A stretch of 64,000 bases of DNA from the NCBI RefSeq assembly GCF_014397785.1, contig NZ_VZQQ01000003.1, forward strand, positions 62,001 to 126,000. Reading direction: 5' to 3'. Positions 12,075 to 23,892 of the stretch are shown one piece after another. The stretch's first letter is position 1, and every line of letters starts with the position of its first letter. The notes beneath the pieces were generated by a model. It had not been told where the DNA came from. It saw only the letters and a list, made by a program, of their open reading frames with translations, and did not search any database. The stretch is from Paraburkholderia podalyriae (GTDB lineage: Bacteria; Pseudomonadota; Gammaproteobacteria; Burkholderiales; Burkholderiaceae). Both the position numbers and the translations under genes were made by a program.

Positions 12075-12275
12075 GTCCGGCATCCTGTCCGTTTGATCGA
12101 CGTTTCAAGCGCGTCTCTCAGGCAGGGTTACGAGCAATCGCCGCGACAGCGCGTGGCCTTGCCCGCAACCGCAGCCTGAGCCCGTTGCCCGACGCGTTCG
12201 CCGCAGACCACGGAGCGAGCCCATGCCCGCCTCCGTTTCCTGAACCACGGCGCTTCGCCAACCGTTCGCGAGCTT

Positions 12276-13763
12276 ATGTCATTCGACCTGCTTCATGTCG
12301 GCACGCTGGTTGTGGTTGCCCATATTCTCGGCATCGTCGCGGCCGCCCACGCGATTCTCCATACCCGCACCTCGCAAGGCGCGATTGCGTGGGCCGTATC
12401 GCTGGTCGCGATGCCTTATCTGACGCTCGTGCCCTACCTGTTCCTTGGCCGCAGCAAGTTCGCCGGCTATGCGGACGCGCGCCGCGTCGAGAACGAGCTG
12501 TTGCGCACGCGCGCGCATCCGCAGCTGTGGGACACCCAGGCGTCGTCGGCCGGGGTGCCGACGCAGCAGCTCGGCTCGCGGCTCGTGCAGTCGCTGACGC
12601 GCCTCGGCGGCATGCCGTTCCTGCCCGGCAATACCGTGCGCACGCTGGTCAACGGCACGGCGACTTTCGAGGCGATCTTCGATGCGATCGGGAACGCGCG
12701 CCGCTATGTGATCGTGCAGTTCTTCATCGTGCGCGACGACGCGCTAGGCGGCATGCTGAAGGACGCGCTGATCGCGAAAGCGCAACAGGGCGTGCGGGTC
12801 TACTTCCTGTACGACAGCATCGGCAGCTTCGATCTGCCGCACCGCTACGTCGCGGCGCTGCGCGCGGCCGGCATCGAGACGCATCCGTTCGCGACGAACC
12901 GCCGCTTCGTCAACCGTCTGCAATTGAATTTCCGCAATCACCGCAAGATCGTGTCGGTCGACGGCGAGCGTGCGTTTATCGGCGGTCATAACGTCGGTGT
13001 CGAATATCTGGGCGCGAAGCCGCCGCTATCGCCATGGCGCGATACCCATATCGAGGTGCGCGGCCCGGCGGTCGCAAGCATCCAGTTCGTGTTTATCGAG
13101 GACTGGTACTGGGCCACGCAGAAGTTGCCCAAGTTCGACGTGCCGGCCGCTGATTCAGCCGAGCCGCGCGTCGAGCAGCCCGTCGACCACGGCGCCGACG
13201 AACGCGCCGCGAACAACATGCACTGCCTGGTGCTGCCGAGCGGCCCGGCCGACAGGCAGGAGACCTGCTCGCTGTTCTTCGTCGAAGCGATCAACGCGGC
13301 GCGCGAACGCATCTGGATCACGACGCCCTATCTCGTGCCCGACGAAGCCGTGTTCGCCGCGCTGCGGCTCGCGGCGCTGCGCGGCGTCGACGTTCGCATC
13401 CTGATTCCGAGCCGGCGCGATCACCGGGTGGTGTTCGCGGCGTCGAAACTGTATGCGTACGACTCGCTGCGCGCGGGCATTCGCGTCTTCCGCTATCAGC
13501 CGGGCTTCCTGCATCAGAAGGTCGTGCTGATCGACAGCAGCGCGGCTGCGATCGGCAGCGCCAATCTCGACAACCGCTCGTTTCGCCTGAACTTCGAGAT
13601 CATGGTGCTGACCGTCGATCGCGGCTTCGCGCTCGAAGTCGAAACGATGCTGCTCGACGACTTCGCCGAGTCGCGCGAAATCGACCGCGACGAGTACCGC
13701 AAGGCAAACGCGCTGCGACGCATGCTGATGCACGTCGCTCGACTCTTTTCGCCGATCCTGTAG
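12276..13763 (+). CDS. cls: Cardiolipin synthase (phospholipase D superfamily)
   Basis: Membrane enzyme that condenses phosphatidylglycerol to cardiolipin. The product is 495 residues. Two N-terminal transmembrane helices (about 5-25 and 38-58, with the typical RTSQGAIAWAVSLVAMPY linker) precede two PLD repeats. The HKD motifs are intact: H222-x-K224-x4-D229 (NHRKIVSVDGERAFIGGHN) and H413-x-K415-x4-D420 (LHQKVVLIDSSAAAIGSANL). This layout matches ClsA-type enzymes. It is convergent with the glutathione peroxidase gene, ten bases between stops. Confidence 0.94.
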   Translation: MSFDLLHVGTLVVVAHILGIVAAAHAILHTRTSQGAIAWAVSLVAMPYLTLVPYLFLGRSKFAGYADARRVENELLRTRAHPQLWDTQASSAGVPTQQLGSRLVQSLTRLGGMPFLPGNTVRTLVNGTATFEAIFDAIGNARRYVIVQFFIVRDDALGGMLKDALIAKAQQGVRVYFLYDSIGSFDLPHRYVAALRAAGIETHPFATNRRFVNRLQLNFRNHRKIVSVDGERAFIGGHNVGVEYLGAKPPLSPWRDTHIEVRGPAVASIQFVFIEDWYWATQKLPKFDVPAADSAEPRVEQPVDHGADERAANNMHCLVLPSGPADRQETCSLFFVEAINAARERIWITTPYLVPDEAVFAALRLAALRGVDVRILIPSRRDHRVVFAASKLYAYDSLRAGIRVFRYQPGFLHQKVVLIDSSAAAIGSANLDNRSFRLNFEIMVLTVDRGFALEVETMLLDDFAESREIDRDEYRKANALRRMLMHVARLFSPIL

Positions 13764-13773
13764 GGGCACCCGC

Positions 13774-14253
13774 TTACAGCTGCGCTTCGATATCCCCGGT
13801 GATCGCCTCGGGCTTGGTCAGCGGCGCATAGCGCTTGACGACGTTGCCGTCGCGGCCGATCAGAAACTTCGTGAAATTCCACTTGATTGCCTCGAGGCCA
13901 AGCAGCCCCGGCGCCTCAATCGTCAGATAGCGGAACAGCGGGTGCGCGTTCGGACCGTTCACGTCGATCTTGTCGAACATCGGAAACGTCACGCCGTAGT
14001 TCTTCTCGCAGAAGCTGCCGATCTGCGCGGCGTCGCCCGGCTCCTGCTTGCCGAACTGGTTGCACGGAAAACCCAGCACCGCGAGCCCGCGCGCCGCGTA
14101 CACGTCGTACAGTTTCTGCAAGCCCGCGTACTGCGGCGTGAACCCGCATTCGCTCGCGGTATTGACGATCAGCATCACCTTGCCCTGGTACTTCGCGAGA
14201 CTCGCTTCCTCGCCGCCGAGCGTGCGTGCCGAAAACGAATAGATCGATGTCAT
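13774..14253 (-). CDS. Glutathione peroxidase
   Basis: Thiol peroxidase that reduces hydroperoxides, cytoplasmic, 159 residues. Start ATG at 14253 (MTSIYSFSARTLGGEEASLA) is preceded by GGAGG; an in-frame upstream extension is not family-like. The peroxidatic residue is a cysteine, C36, in NTASECGFTPQYAGLQ, so this is a Cys rather than Sec enzyme. The second signature GFPCNQFGKQEPG and the WNFTKFLI motif are present. The GCAYTP-equivalent region and length fit the bacterial BtuE/Gpx group. Confidence 0.94.
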   Translation of the reverse strand: MTSIYSFSARTLGGEEASLAKYQGKVMLIVNTASECGFTPQYAGLQKLYDVYAARGLAVLGFPCNQFGKQEPGDAAQIGSFCEKNYGVTFPMFDKIDVNGPNAHPLFRYLTIEAPGLLGLEAIKWNFTKFLIGRDGNVVKRYAPLTKPEAITGDIEAQL

Positions 14254-14361
14254 GTGCCCTCCGCTGAAAGCCGTCAGTCTATGCCAAAAGCGCTGCCGAT
14301 ACAGTCGTCCGGATGGCCGATGACCGCTGCGCGCAAGGTGACAGACGGGCAATCGGCGCCG

Positions 14362-14396
14362 CGCGCCCGGCAACGCGCCCGGCAACGCGCCCGGCA
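14362..14396. repeat. 12-bp tandem repeat (about 2.9 copies)
   Basis: Unit CGCGCCCGGCAA occurs at 14362-14373 and 14374-14385, with 11 bases of a third copy at 14386-14396. It lies 36 bases upstream of the ABC-F start codon, between divergent genes, and could vary in copy number by slippage. Confidence 0.85.
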
Positions 14397-14431
14397 GTCT
14401 AAAATAGCGGTTTTCTTCAGCCGGCCACGTC

Positions 14432-16387
<1,956 letters not shown>

Positions 16388-16433
16388 CGGCACGCAGCAG
16401 CCGGGCCGCGCCGGCATCCACGGGAGCTTGGCT

Positions 16434-17543
16434 TTGTCATTAGCGAACTCATCGGCCGCGGAGGTGCCGCCGCCGTTGCAAGGACTGCGGGTGCTCGACC
16501 TCACGCGCCTGCTGCCCGGTCCGGTGGCCGCACTGCGCCTTGCCGAGCTCGGCGCCGATGTGCTGAAGATCGAAGCGCCCGGCGCGGGCGATCCGACGCG
16601 CACGATGATGCAGTCGTCGAGCGATCGCGTCGCGGGCCGGCCCGGCGCGTTCTATCGGATGGTCAATCGCGGCAAGCGCGAGACCCGCCTCGACCTCAAA
16701 TCCGAAGCGGGACGCCACGTGCTGCGCGCGCTCGCGGCCGAAGCCGACGTGCTGATCGAGAGCTTCCGGCCGGGTGTGATGGAGCGGCTCGGCCTCGGTT
16801 ACGCGACGCTTTGCGCAACCAATCCGCGGCTCGTCTATTGCGCGATCAGCGGATTCGGTGCGAGCAGTCCGTTCGCGGATCATGCGGGACATGATCTGAA
16901 CTACATCGGCTATGCGGGCGTGCTCGACCAACTGGCAAGCAGCGACGGCGCGCCGATCCTGCCGAACTTCCAGATCGCCGATCTGCTCGGCGGCGCATTG
17001 AGCGCGGTCACGCAGATTCTCGCCGCGCTCTGGCATGTCGCGCGTGGCGGGGCAGGCCGCTTCGTCGATGTTTCGATGACGCACACGAGCTATGCGCACA
17101 ACTTCGTCGCGCAGGTGTCGCTGGTCAACGAAGGGGCGGCGCCCGCCGCGGGCAGCGGTCTGTTGAACGGCGGCGTGCCCTGCTACAACCTGTACCGCAC
17201 GAGCGATCAGCGCTGGCTCGCGGTCGGCGCGCTCGAATTGAAGTTCTGGGAAAGGCTGTGCATGGCGCTCGATCGGCCCGAATGGGCGACGCGTCACTGG
17301 AGCCTCGGTCAGGCGATCGGCGGCCCCGATGCCCTGGCACTCATTCAGGAGCTCGCCAATGTGATCGCGACGCGCACGCTCGGCGAATGGGTGGAATCGC
17401 TGGAATCGCTCGATTGCTGCGTGTCGCCGGTGCTGACGCCCGCCGAAGCGGCGCAGCATCCGCTGTTCAAACCGCCCGCGTCTGCTGCGGCGGCCTCGAG
17501 CGCCGCCGCGGCAGACGACGACGGCGGCAGCGCGGAGCTCTAA
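16434..17543 (+). CDS. CaiB/BaiF family CoA transferase
   Basis: Family III CoA transferase moving CoA between carboxylic acids; the substrate is unknown. The chosen TTG at 16434 (MSLANSSAAEVPPPLQGLRV) is seven bases after GGGAG and gives 369 residues; a TTG six bases earlier is too close to that site. Signatures: LRVLDLTRLLPGPVAALRLAELGADVLKIE (nucleotide end), LDLKSEAGR, VLIESFRPGVMERLGLGY, and GHDLNYIGYAGVLD with the conserved aspartate (D154) that forms the acyl intermediate. The C-terminus ends in a low-complexity Ala/Ser/Asp tail. Confidence 0.9.
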   Translation: MSLANSSAAEVPPPLQGLRVLDLTRLLPGPVAALRLAELGADVLKIEAPGAGDPTRTMMQSSSDRVAGRPGAFYRMVNRGKRETRLDLKSEAGRHVLRALAAEADVLIESFRPGVMERLGLGYATLCATNPRLVYCAISGFGASSPFADHAGHDLNYIGYAGVLDQLASSDGAPILPNFQIADLLGGALSAVTQILAALWHVARGGAGRFVDVSMTHTSYAHNFVAQVSLVNEGAAPAAGSGLLNGGVPCYNLYRTSDQRWLAVGALELKFWERLCMALDRPEWATRHWSLGQAIGGPDALALIQELANVIATRTLGEWVESLESLDCCVSPVLTPAEAAQHPLFKPPASAAAASSAAAADDDGGSAEL

Positions 17544-17579
17544 CGCGCATGGCGCAGTCGCGGCGCGGCAGCACCTCCG

Positions 17580-17858
17580 TCAACGCCGCGTCACCGTCTG
17601 CCTCCGCAGCGTTTGACGCGGCGACTTCTCGTCGTCGTACAGCAGGTGTTTGCGGCCTTCCACGTGGCGGCTGATCGTGGCGCGCACTTCCGCGGCCGTC
17701 ACGTCTTCTGCCACCACTCGCCGCGAAATCTGCCCCGCGGGGTCGATCCATTCGACGATCCGGCAGGCGCCGCCCCAAGGCTGATGAATCGGTGCGGAGA
17801 CCCGGCAGCCGCGCACCTGGAGGTGACACTCGACTGCGATTTCATGTGGCTGTTTCAA
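17580..17858 (-). CDS. Conserved small hypothetical protein (possibly DUF2866)
   Basis: A 92-residue protein starting MKQPHEIAVECHLQVRGCRV. It has two conserved-looking parts, CRIVEWIDPAGQISRRVVAEDVTAAEV and a basic C-terminus with many Arg/Thr. I associate it with the small Burkholderia family DUF2866, whose function is unknown, but from memory only. It has no signal peptide or membrane segment. It is convergent with the CoA transferase and stands alone. It is kept as a gene because its third-position GC bias fits its neighbours and no better frame covers the region. Confidence 0.6.
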   Translation of the reverse strand: MKQPHEIAVECHLQVRGCRVSAPIHQPWGGACRIVEWIDPAGQISRRVVAEDVTAAEVRATISRHVEGRKHLLYDDEKSPRQTLRRQTVTRR

Positions 17859-18011
17859 AGCGCGATCCTTTTTCGGGCATCAGAAGGGATGCATATCGTT
17901 ACAGCTTAGAAAAAAGGTATGGCGACCAGGTTACAGCCAACATGGATATCTTTACCGGGCATTACGGGAGCGCAAGCGTACCAAATCCTGGCGAGCCTTC
18001 CGGACCCCCGG

Positions 18012-19388
18012 CTATTCGAGCGTGCGGACGCGGTCGATGGCCTGTTCGATCCGTTCGACCGCAACGACCTGTAAGCCTTCGATCGGCTGTTTCGGCGCAT
18101 TGGCCTTCGGAATCACCGCGACCGAGAAGCCGAGCTTGGCCGCTTCCTTCAGGCGCTCCTGCCCGCGCGGCGATGGCCGGATCTCGCCGGCAAGGCCGAC
18201 TTCGCCGAACACGACGAGCCCCTTCGGCAGCGGCTTGTTGCGCATCGAGGAATGGATCGCGAGCAGCACCGCGAGGTCGGCGGCGGGCTCGGAGATCTTC
18301 ACGCCGCCCACCGCGTTCAGAAACACGTCCTGATCGAAACAGGCGATGCCCGCATGCCGATGCAGCACCGCGAGCAGCATCGCGAGCCGGTTCTGTTCGA
18401 GTCCGACCGCGAGGCGTCGCGGATTCGGCGCGTTGGCCGCATCGACCAGCGCCTGCACTTCCACGAGCAGCGGCCGCGTGCCCTCCTGCGTGACCAGCAC
18501 GCACGAACCCGACACCGACTGCTCGTGCTGCGACAGAAACAGCGCCGACGGATTCGCGACGCCGCGCAGGCCGCGCTCGGTCATCGCGAATACGCCAAGT
18601 TCGTTGACCGCGCCGAAACGGTTCTTGATCGCGCGCACGAGACGGTACGACGAGTGCGTGTCGCCCTCGAAGTACAGCACCGTATCAACGATATGTTCGA
18701 GCACGCGCGGACCCGCGAGCGCGCCCTCTTTCGTGACGTGACCGACCATGATCATCGTGGTGCCGGACTGCTTGGCGATGCGCGTGAGTTGCGCCGCGCA
18801 CTCGCGCACCTGCGCGACCGAGCCCGGTGCGGATGTCAAGGCATCCGAATAGACGGTCTGGATCGAATCGATCACGGCGACGTCGGGCCGTTGCTCGGCG
18901 ATCGTCGCCTGAATTTTTTCGAGCTGGATTTCCGCGAGCAATTGCAGCTCGCTCGCCTTCGAGCCGGGTTCGAGCAGCGCCAGCCGTTGTGCGCGCAACG
19001 CGATCTGCGCCCCCGATTCTTCGCCGCTAATGTAGAGCGCGCGTTTGTCCGCCGCGATTTCCGCGAGTGATTGCAACAACAGCGTCGATTTACCGATGCC
19101 CGGATCGCCGCCGATCAGCACCACGCCGCCCGGCACGAGGCCGCCGCCGAGCACGCGGTCGAATTCGCTGACGCCGGTGGAAAAGCGCGGCACGTCCGAC
19201 GCTTCGAGGTCGGCGAGGCGCCGTACCGGCGTGCTCTTCGCGAGCGACTGGAAACGGTGCGTGGACGGCGCCTCGGCGACAGATTCGACGAGCGTATTCC
19301 ACGCCTGACAGGACGGGCATTGCCCGGACCACTTCGGTGACTGACCGCCGCATTCCCCGCAGATGTACAACGTCTTCGCTTTCGCCAC
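18012..19388 (-). CDS. radA: DNA repair protein RadA
   Basis: RecA-like ATPase that promotes branch migration in recombination, 458 residues. It has an N-terminal four-cysteine zinc finger (CGECGGQSPKWSGQCPSC), RecA-type Walker A GGDPGIGKST, the RadA-specific KNRFG motif (AIKNRFGAVNELGVF) and a C-terminal Lon-protease-like domain (DVFLNAVGGVKISEPAADLA, PLPKGLVVFGEVGLAGEIRP). It follows alr on the same strand with three bases between the alr stop and the radA start, so the two are surely co-transcribed. Confidence 0.97.
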   Translation of the reverse strand: MAKAKTLYICGECGGQSPKWSGQCPSCQAWNTLVESVAEAPSTHRFQSLAKSTPVRRLADLEASDVPRFSTGVSEFDRVLGGGLVPGGVVLIGGDPGIGKSTLLLQSLAEIAADKRALYISGEESGAQIALRAQRLALLEPGSKASELQLLAEIQLEKIQATIAEQRPDVAVIDSIQTVYSDALTSAPGSVAQVRECAAQLTRIAKQSGTTMIMVGHVTKEGALAGPRVLEHIVDTVLYFEGDTHSSYRLVRAIKNRFGAVNELGVFAMTERGLRGVANPSALFLSQHEQSVSGSCVLVTQEGTRPLLVEVQALVDAANAPNPRRLAVGLEQNRLAMLLAVLHRHAGIACFDQDVFLNAVGGVKISEPAADLAVLLAIHSSMRNKPLPKGLVVFGEVGLAGEIRPSPRGQERLKEAAKLGFSVAVIPKANAPKQPIEGLQVVAVERIEQAIDRVRTLE

Positions 19389-19391
19389 GCG

Positions 19392-20462
19392 TTACTCCGC
19401 GCGAACCGGCACACGCGGCGCGACTGCGCACATCAGCTCATAGCCGATCGTGCCGCAAGCCTGCGCGACGTCGTCGATGGGCAGCGCGGTGCCCCACAGT
19501 TCGACGCGAGAACCGACGTTGGCGGTCGGCACCGGGGTCAGGTCGACGGTCAGCATGTCCATCGACACACGTCCAACGATCCGCGTGCGCACGCCATCGA
19601 CGATCACCGGCGTGCCTTCCGGCGCGATGCGCGGATAGCCGTCGGCGTAACCGCACGCGACCACGCCGATGCGCATCGGCCCGCGCGCGGTGAACGTCGA
19701 ACCGTAGCCGACCGAGCTGCCTTCGCCGAGCGTCTGCACCGCGATCAGTTCCGACGCGAGTGTCATCGCGGGCTGCAGGCCCGTGCCGTCGATGGCCGCC
19801 GTCACGCCGGACGGCGACGCGCCATACAGAATGATGCCCGGGCGCACCCAGTCGAAATGCGCTTCCGGATGCCACAGCGTCGCTGCCGAATTCGCAAGAC
19901 TGCGCGCACCGGCAATGCCTTGCGCGCCGCGCTCGAACGCTTGCATCTGATGCGCGACGCCGCGTTCGCCATCGGCATCGGAAAAATGCGTCATCAACGT
20001 GATCTGGCCGACGCCCTGGCAGGCGCGCGCGCGCTCCCATGCGGCACGGAATTTTTCGACGGTATAACCGAGCCGGTTCATGCCAGTGTTCATCTTCAAC
20101 TGGATGTTGACCGGTTTCGACAGACGCGCCATTTCGAGCATGCGCAGCTGCTCGTCCGAATGCAGCGCCGTGGCCAGACTGTAGCGGTCGATCACGTCGA
20201 TATCGGTCGGCCGGAAAAAGCCTTCCAGCAGGAGAATTGGGCCCGCCCAGCCCAATTCACGCAACTTCACCGCTTCTTCGAGGTCCAGCAACCCAAAGCC
20301 GTCGGTAGCGCGCAAACCCGGAAACACGCGAGCGAGGCCATGCCCGTATGCATTGGCCTTGACGACGGCCCAGACTTTTGATTTCGGCGCATAGCGGCGC
20401 GCGACAGCGAGGTTATTGGCGAGGGCAGCGGTATGAATCGTGGCGGAAAGGGGGCGCGGCAT
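19392..20462 (-). CDS. alr: Alanine racemase
   Basis: PLP enzyme interconverting L- and D-alanine for peptidoglycan. Start ATG at 20462 ([20 protein letters not shown]) gives 356 residues; a GTG seven codons upstream is an alternative. The PLP lysine is K35 in [14 protein letters not shown]. The second catalytic residue is the tyrosine of [18 protein letters not shown], from the other subunit in the dimer. The [12 protein letters not shown] motif is also present. It is the first gene of an alr-radA unit, divergent from lplT. Confidence 0.96.
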   Translation of the reverse strand: MPRPLSATIHTAALANNLAVARRYAPKSKVWAVVKANAYGHGLARVFPGLRATDGFGLLDLEEAVKLRELGWAGPILLLEGFFRPTDIDVIDRYSLATALHSDEQLRMLEMARLSKPVNIQLKMNTGMNRLGYTVEKFRAAWERARACQGVGQITLMTHFSDADGERGVAHQMQAFERGAQGIAGARSLANSAATLWHPEAHFDWVRPGIILYGASPSGVTAAIDGTGLQPAMTLASELIAVQTLGEGSSVGYGSTFTARGPMRIGVVACGYADGYPRIAPEGTPVIVDGVRTRIVGRVSMDMLTVDLTPVPTANVGSRVELWGTALPIDDVAQACGTIGYELMCAVAPRVPVRAE

Positions 20463-20681
20463 GGGATTTTTTCGTAAAGACACTTTGCGAATCAGCGGCT
20501 TACAGCGCGTTTTCAGCGCTCGGCGGCCCGCTGGGCGGTGCGATCAAGGATTCTGCTAGTCCGAATACAGCTATTTTCATGATATAAAGCCGTGCGCACA
20601 ACCCATTTCGATCGGCATAAGCCCGGACGTATGACAAACGGCCGGGGCGGACAGACCGCAGCGAGGACAGCATCGCATCAG

Positions 20682-21989
20682 ATGAAAAAAGGTTTTTACA
20701 CCATCATGGCCGCGCAGTTTTTTTCGTCGCTGGCCGACAATGCGCTTCTGATCGCCGCTATCGCACTGCTAAAAGATCTTCACGCTCCGAACTGGATGAC
20801 GCCGCTGCTCAAGCTGTTTTTTGTGCTGTCGTACGTCGTTCTTGCCGCATTCGTGGGCGCATTCGCCGACTCCCGTCCGAAAGGACGCGTGATGTTCATC
20901 ACCAATACGATCAAGGTGGTCGGCTGCCTGACGATGCTGATCGGCGCGCATCCGCTCCTTGCGTATGGCGTCGTCGGCTTCGGCGCGGCGGCCTACTCGC
21001 CCGCCAAATACGGCATTCTCACCGAACTGTTGCCGCCTGACCGGCTCGTCGCCGCGAACGGATGGATCGAAGGCACCACGGTCGGCTCGATCATTCTCGG
21101 CACGGTGCTCGGCGGTGCGCTGATCAGCCCACATATCGCCGCGCCGATTCTCAGGTGGCATATCCCCAGCGTGAACACGCCCGCGGAAGCCGCGATGCTC
21201 GTGATCATGGGCATGTACGTGATCGCCGCGCTGTTCAATCTGCGCATTCCCGACACCGGCGCGCGCTATCCGCGACAGGAGCACGGGCCGATCCGCCTGA
21301 TCACCGATTTCGCCGACTGCTTTGTCGTGCTGTGGCGCGACAAGCTCGGACAGATTTCGCTCGCCGTGACGACGCTGTTCTGGGGCGCGGGCGCGACGCT
21401 GCAATTCATCGTGCTCAAGTGGGCCGAGGTGTCGCTGAACATGTCGCTGTCCGAGGCGGCGATCTTGCAGGCGGTGGTCGCGGTCGGCGTCGCGGGCGGC
21501 GCGATTCTCGCGGCCTCGCGCGTGCCGCTGAAAAAATCGCTGTCGGTATTGCCGGTCGGCATCGTGATGGGTATCTCCGTGATGCTGATGGCGTTCTACA
21601 CACGCGATCTGTTTCCCCCGCACTGGGGTGTTTATTTTGGCCGCATGCACGTGGCGGGCTATCTGATTTTCGCGTATATCTTCCTGATGTTCGTGGGCGG
21701 CCTGTCGGGCTTTTTCGTCGTGCCGATGAATGCGCTGCTGCAGCATCGCGGGCACGTGCTGCTGTCGGCGGGCCATTCGATCGCCGTGCAGAACTTCAAC
21801 GAGAACCTGTCGGTGCTCGTGATGCTATGCCTGTACGCGGTGCTCGTTTGGCTCGACGTGCCGGTCTCCGCGGTAATCGTGCTGTTCGGCACCTTCGTCT
21901 GCCTGATGATGTGGCTCGTGATGCGGCGCCATCAGGCGAACCAGCGCGCATTCGACTCGGTCGCGCTGATCGGCGAAGCCAAGCACTGA
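20682..21989 (+). CDS. lplT: Lysophospholipid transporter LplT (MFS)
   Basis: Inner-membrane flippase-like MFS carrier that brings lysophospholipids in for re-acylation. ATG at 20682 (MKKGFYTIMAAQFFSSLADN) gives 435 residues with about 12 hydrophobic helices. AAQFFSSLADNALLIAAIAL and GAAAYSPAKYGILTELLPPD are characteristic LplT signatures. In enterobacteria LplT pairs with Aas; no acyltransferase gene is next to it here. A possible -10 TATAAA lies at 20583-20588. Upstream in-frame codons to 20592 look noncoding. thiD follows after 62 bases. Confidence 0.92.
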   Translation: MKKGFYTIMAAQFFSSLADNALLIAAIALLKDLHAPNWMTPLLKLFFVLSYVVLAAFVGAFADSRPKGRVMFITNTIKVVGCLTMLIGAHPLLAYGVVGFGAAAYSPAKYGILTELLPPDRLVAANGWIEGTTVGSIILGTVLGGALISPHIAAPILRWHIPSVNTPAEAAMLVIMGMYVIAALFNLRIPDTGARYPRQEHGPIRLITDFADCFVVLWRDKLGQISLAVTTLFWGAGATLQFIVLKWAEVSLNMSLSEAAILQAVVAVGVAGGAILAASRVPLKKSLSVLPVGIVMGISVMLMAFYTRDLFPPHWGVYFGRMHVAGYLIFAYIFLMFVGGLSGFFVVPMNALLQHRGHVLLSAGHSIAVQNFNENLSVLVMLCLYAVLVWLDVPVSAVIVLFGTFVCLMMWLVMRRHQANQRAFDSVALIGEAKH

Positions 21990-22051
21990 CCGGCTGCGCC
22001 GAGGCCGGCCGCGACAACCGCGAGCGCGCCCTCCTTCTTCTTCGCTCGACC

Positions 22052-22858
22052 ATGACTCAATCGATTCCCAATGTGCTGACGATCGCCGGTTCCGATTCCG
22101 GCGGCGGCGCTGGCATCCAGGCCGATCTGAAGACCTTCTCCGCGCTCGGCGCCTATGGCGCGAGCGTCATCACCGCGCTGACCGCGCAGAACACGCGCGG
22201 CGTGACCGCGATTCACGCGCCGGACCCCGGCTTCATCACCGCGCAGCTCGACGCGGTGTTCGACGATATCCGCATCGACGCGGTGAAGATCGGCATGCTC
22301 GCGAATGCATCGATCGCGCGTGCGGTCGCCGACGCGCTGCGCCGTCACCAGCCCAAACACATCGTGCTCGACACGGTGATGATCTCGAAGAGCAATCACG
22401 CGCTACTGCTGCCCGATGCGGTCGCGGTGGTGCGCGACGAACTGCTTCCCCTCGCCGATCTGCTGACGCCGAATCTGCCGGAAGCGGCCGCGCTGCTCGG
22501 CACGCAGGCCGCCGCCGACGAAGCCGGCATGGTCGAGCAAGGCGAAGCGCTGCGCGCGCTCGGCGCGCACGCGGTGCTGATGAAGGGCGGCCATCTGAGC
22601 GCGGCGGATAGCCCCGACTGGCTCGTGCAGGAAAGCGGCACGCTGCGTCTTGGCGGTCCGCGCGTGCCGGTGAAGAACACGCATGGAACGGGCTGCACGC
22701 TGTCGTCGGCGATTGCCGCGCTGATTGCGCAGCGCGACGATCTCGCTAGCGCCGTCGCAGATGCGAAGCTTTATCTGACCGGTGCGTTGCAGGCGAGCGA
22801 GCGGCTCGACGTCGGCCACGGCGTAGGGCCGGTGCATCACTTTCATCGGTGGTGGTAA
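22052..22858 (+). CDS. thiD: Hydroxymethylpyrimidine / phosphomethylpyrimidine kinase
   Basis: Phosphorylates HMP and HMP-P in thiamine synthesis, 268 residues, ribokinase fold. Family motifs: [20 protein letters not shown] at the N-terminus, [32 protein letters not shown] and the anion-hole motif [19 protein letters not shown] with the catalytic aspartate position replaced in the usual ThiD way by cysteine. ATG at 22052 follows lplT. It is convergent with the DUF1853 gene, six bases between stops. Confidence 0.95.
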   Translation: MTQSIPNVLTIAGSDSGGGAGIQADLKTFSALGAYGASVITALTAQNTRGVTAIHAPDPGFITAQLDAVFDDIRIDAVKIGMLANASIARAVADALRRHQPKHIVLDTVMISKSNHALLLPDAVAVVRDELLPLADLLTPNLPEAAALLGTQAAADEAGMVEQGEALRALGAHAVLMKGGHLSAADSPDWLVQESGTLRLGGPRVPVKNTHGTGCTLSSAIAALIAQRDDLASAVADAKLYLTGALQASERLDVGHGVGPVHHFHRWW

Positions 22859-22864
22859 GCGGCG

Positions 22865-23890
22865 TCATTGCTTCGCGTAACGCCGCGCCTGCTCGGGCCA
22901 GTCGTCGGGCACGATAAAGCCGCGCGAGCATTCACGCAGATTGCCCGCGTTGTCGTCGATGAATGCGGCGACCATCGTCGGGCCATGTTGAAGTGAGGTC
23001 TGCGCGGTAAGCGTGTTTGCGTCGACGCAGCACGCGTAGTCCGTGCCGCGTTGCGTGTGATATCGCGGCGCGAGCCATTCGAGTCGCGGCAACACCCGCC
23101 ACCAGTGCGCATGCGCGGATGCGAAAGCCGGCCAGTCTCGACGCGTCACCCACCAGCCACGCCCATGCGCGGGATCGAGTTCGGACGGATCAGTGGGCGT
23201 CTCGCCATGCCGGTAAAACAGCCAGCCTTTGACGAACATCTGCGGCGTCCACGCGCCCGCATAACCTGCCGATGCAAATTCCTCGCGCGCGCTGAGCGGC
23301 AACTGATGATGGAGCAGATGCGCGAGTTTCAGATCGAAGCGGTCCTTCAGGTTAGGGCCGACATAATCGGCGAGACGTGCCGCCTGTGCGCCATTCGCGT
23401 CGCCCGCATGCAGATAGCACTTCACCGCGAGTTCCCAATGCAGGCGCGCGCCCTGCCGCGTCCGCACGAGGAAATCGCATTCGCCGAGCGTGAGGCCCGC
23501 GTGCCGTAACGGCACACCGGCTGCGATCAGTTGCGTCGCCGGTCCAAGCCGCAGGAAAAAGCCCAGCAGGCGTTCAGCGTAGCGGCCAAGACGCGTGATG
23601 CGCGTAGCCGCGAGATCCTGGCGCAGAAGTTCCGGCGTGACGTCGAGCGCGCGCAGCCAGTCGAACGTGGCCTGCAATTCCTGCGGTGTGTCGAAGGGAT
23701 CGGCGAGCGCGCCTACCGGAGGCTGCGGGCGCAACAGATCGGGACTCAGCAGCAGCCACGCGAGATCGCGGACAGCGGGATCGCGCAGCGCATCGACTGA
23801 AGCATCGCCACGCAAACCCAGCAACGTGTCGAGAAGCGCCGCGCGGCTGATAGACGCGCCGGGCATACGCGCCGCCGGCCCCTCGGGCAT
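22865..23890 (-). CDS. DUF1853 family protein
   Basis: 341-residue protein of unknown function. The start ATG at 23890 (MPEGPAARMPGASISRAAL) lies two bases after the UDG stop (TGA-CG-ATG), which supports both boundaries and co-transcription. Recognisable DUF1853 features are RDLAWLLLSPDLL, LGRYAERLLGFFL, GECDFLVRTRQGARLHWELAVKCY and GWWVTRRDWP. The Glu-x-Asp and Glu-x-x-x-Lys pattern (ECDFL, ELAVK) is compatible with a PD-(D/E)xK nuclease fold, which is inference only. Confidence 0.85.
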   Translation of the reverse strand: MPEGPAARMPGASISRAALLDTLLGLRGDASVDALRDPAVRDLAWLLLSPDLLRPQPPVGALADPFDTPQELQATFDWLRALDVTPELLRQDLAATRITRLGRYAERLLGFFLRLGPATQLIAAGVPLRHAGLTLGECDFLVRTRQGARLHWELAVKCYLHAGDANGAQAARLADYVGPNLKDRFDLKLAHLLHHQLPLSAREEFASAGYAGAWTPQMFVKGWLFYRHGETPTDPSELDPAHGRGWWVTRRDWPAFASAHAHWWRVLPRLEWLAPRYHTQRGTDYACCVDANTLTAQTSLQHGPTMVAAFIDDNAGNLRECSRGFIVPDDWPEQARRYAKQ

Positions 23891-23892
23891 CG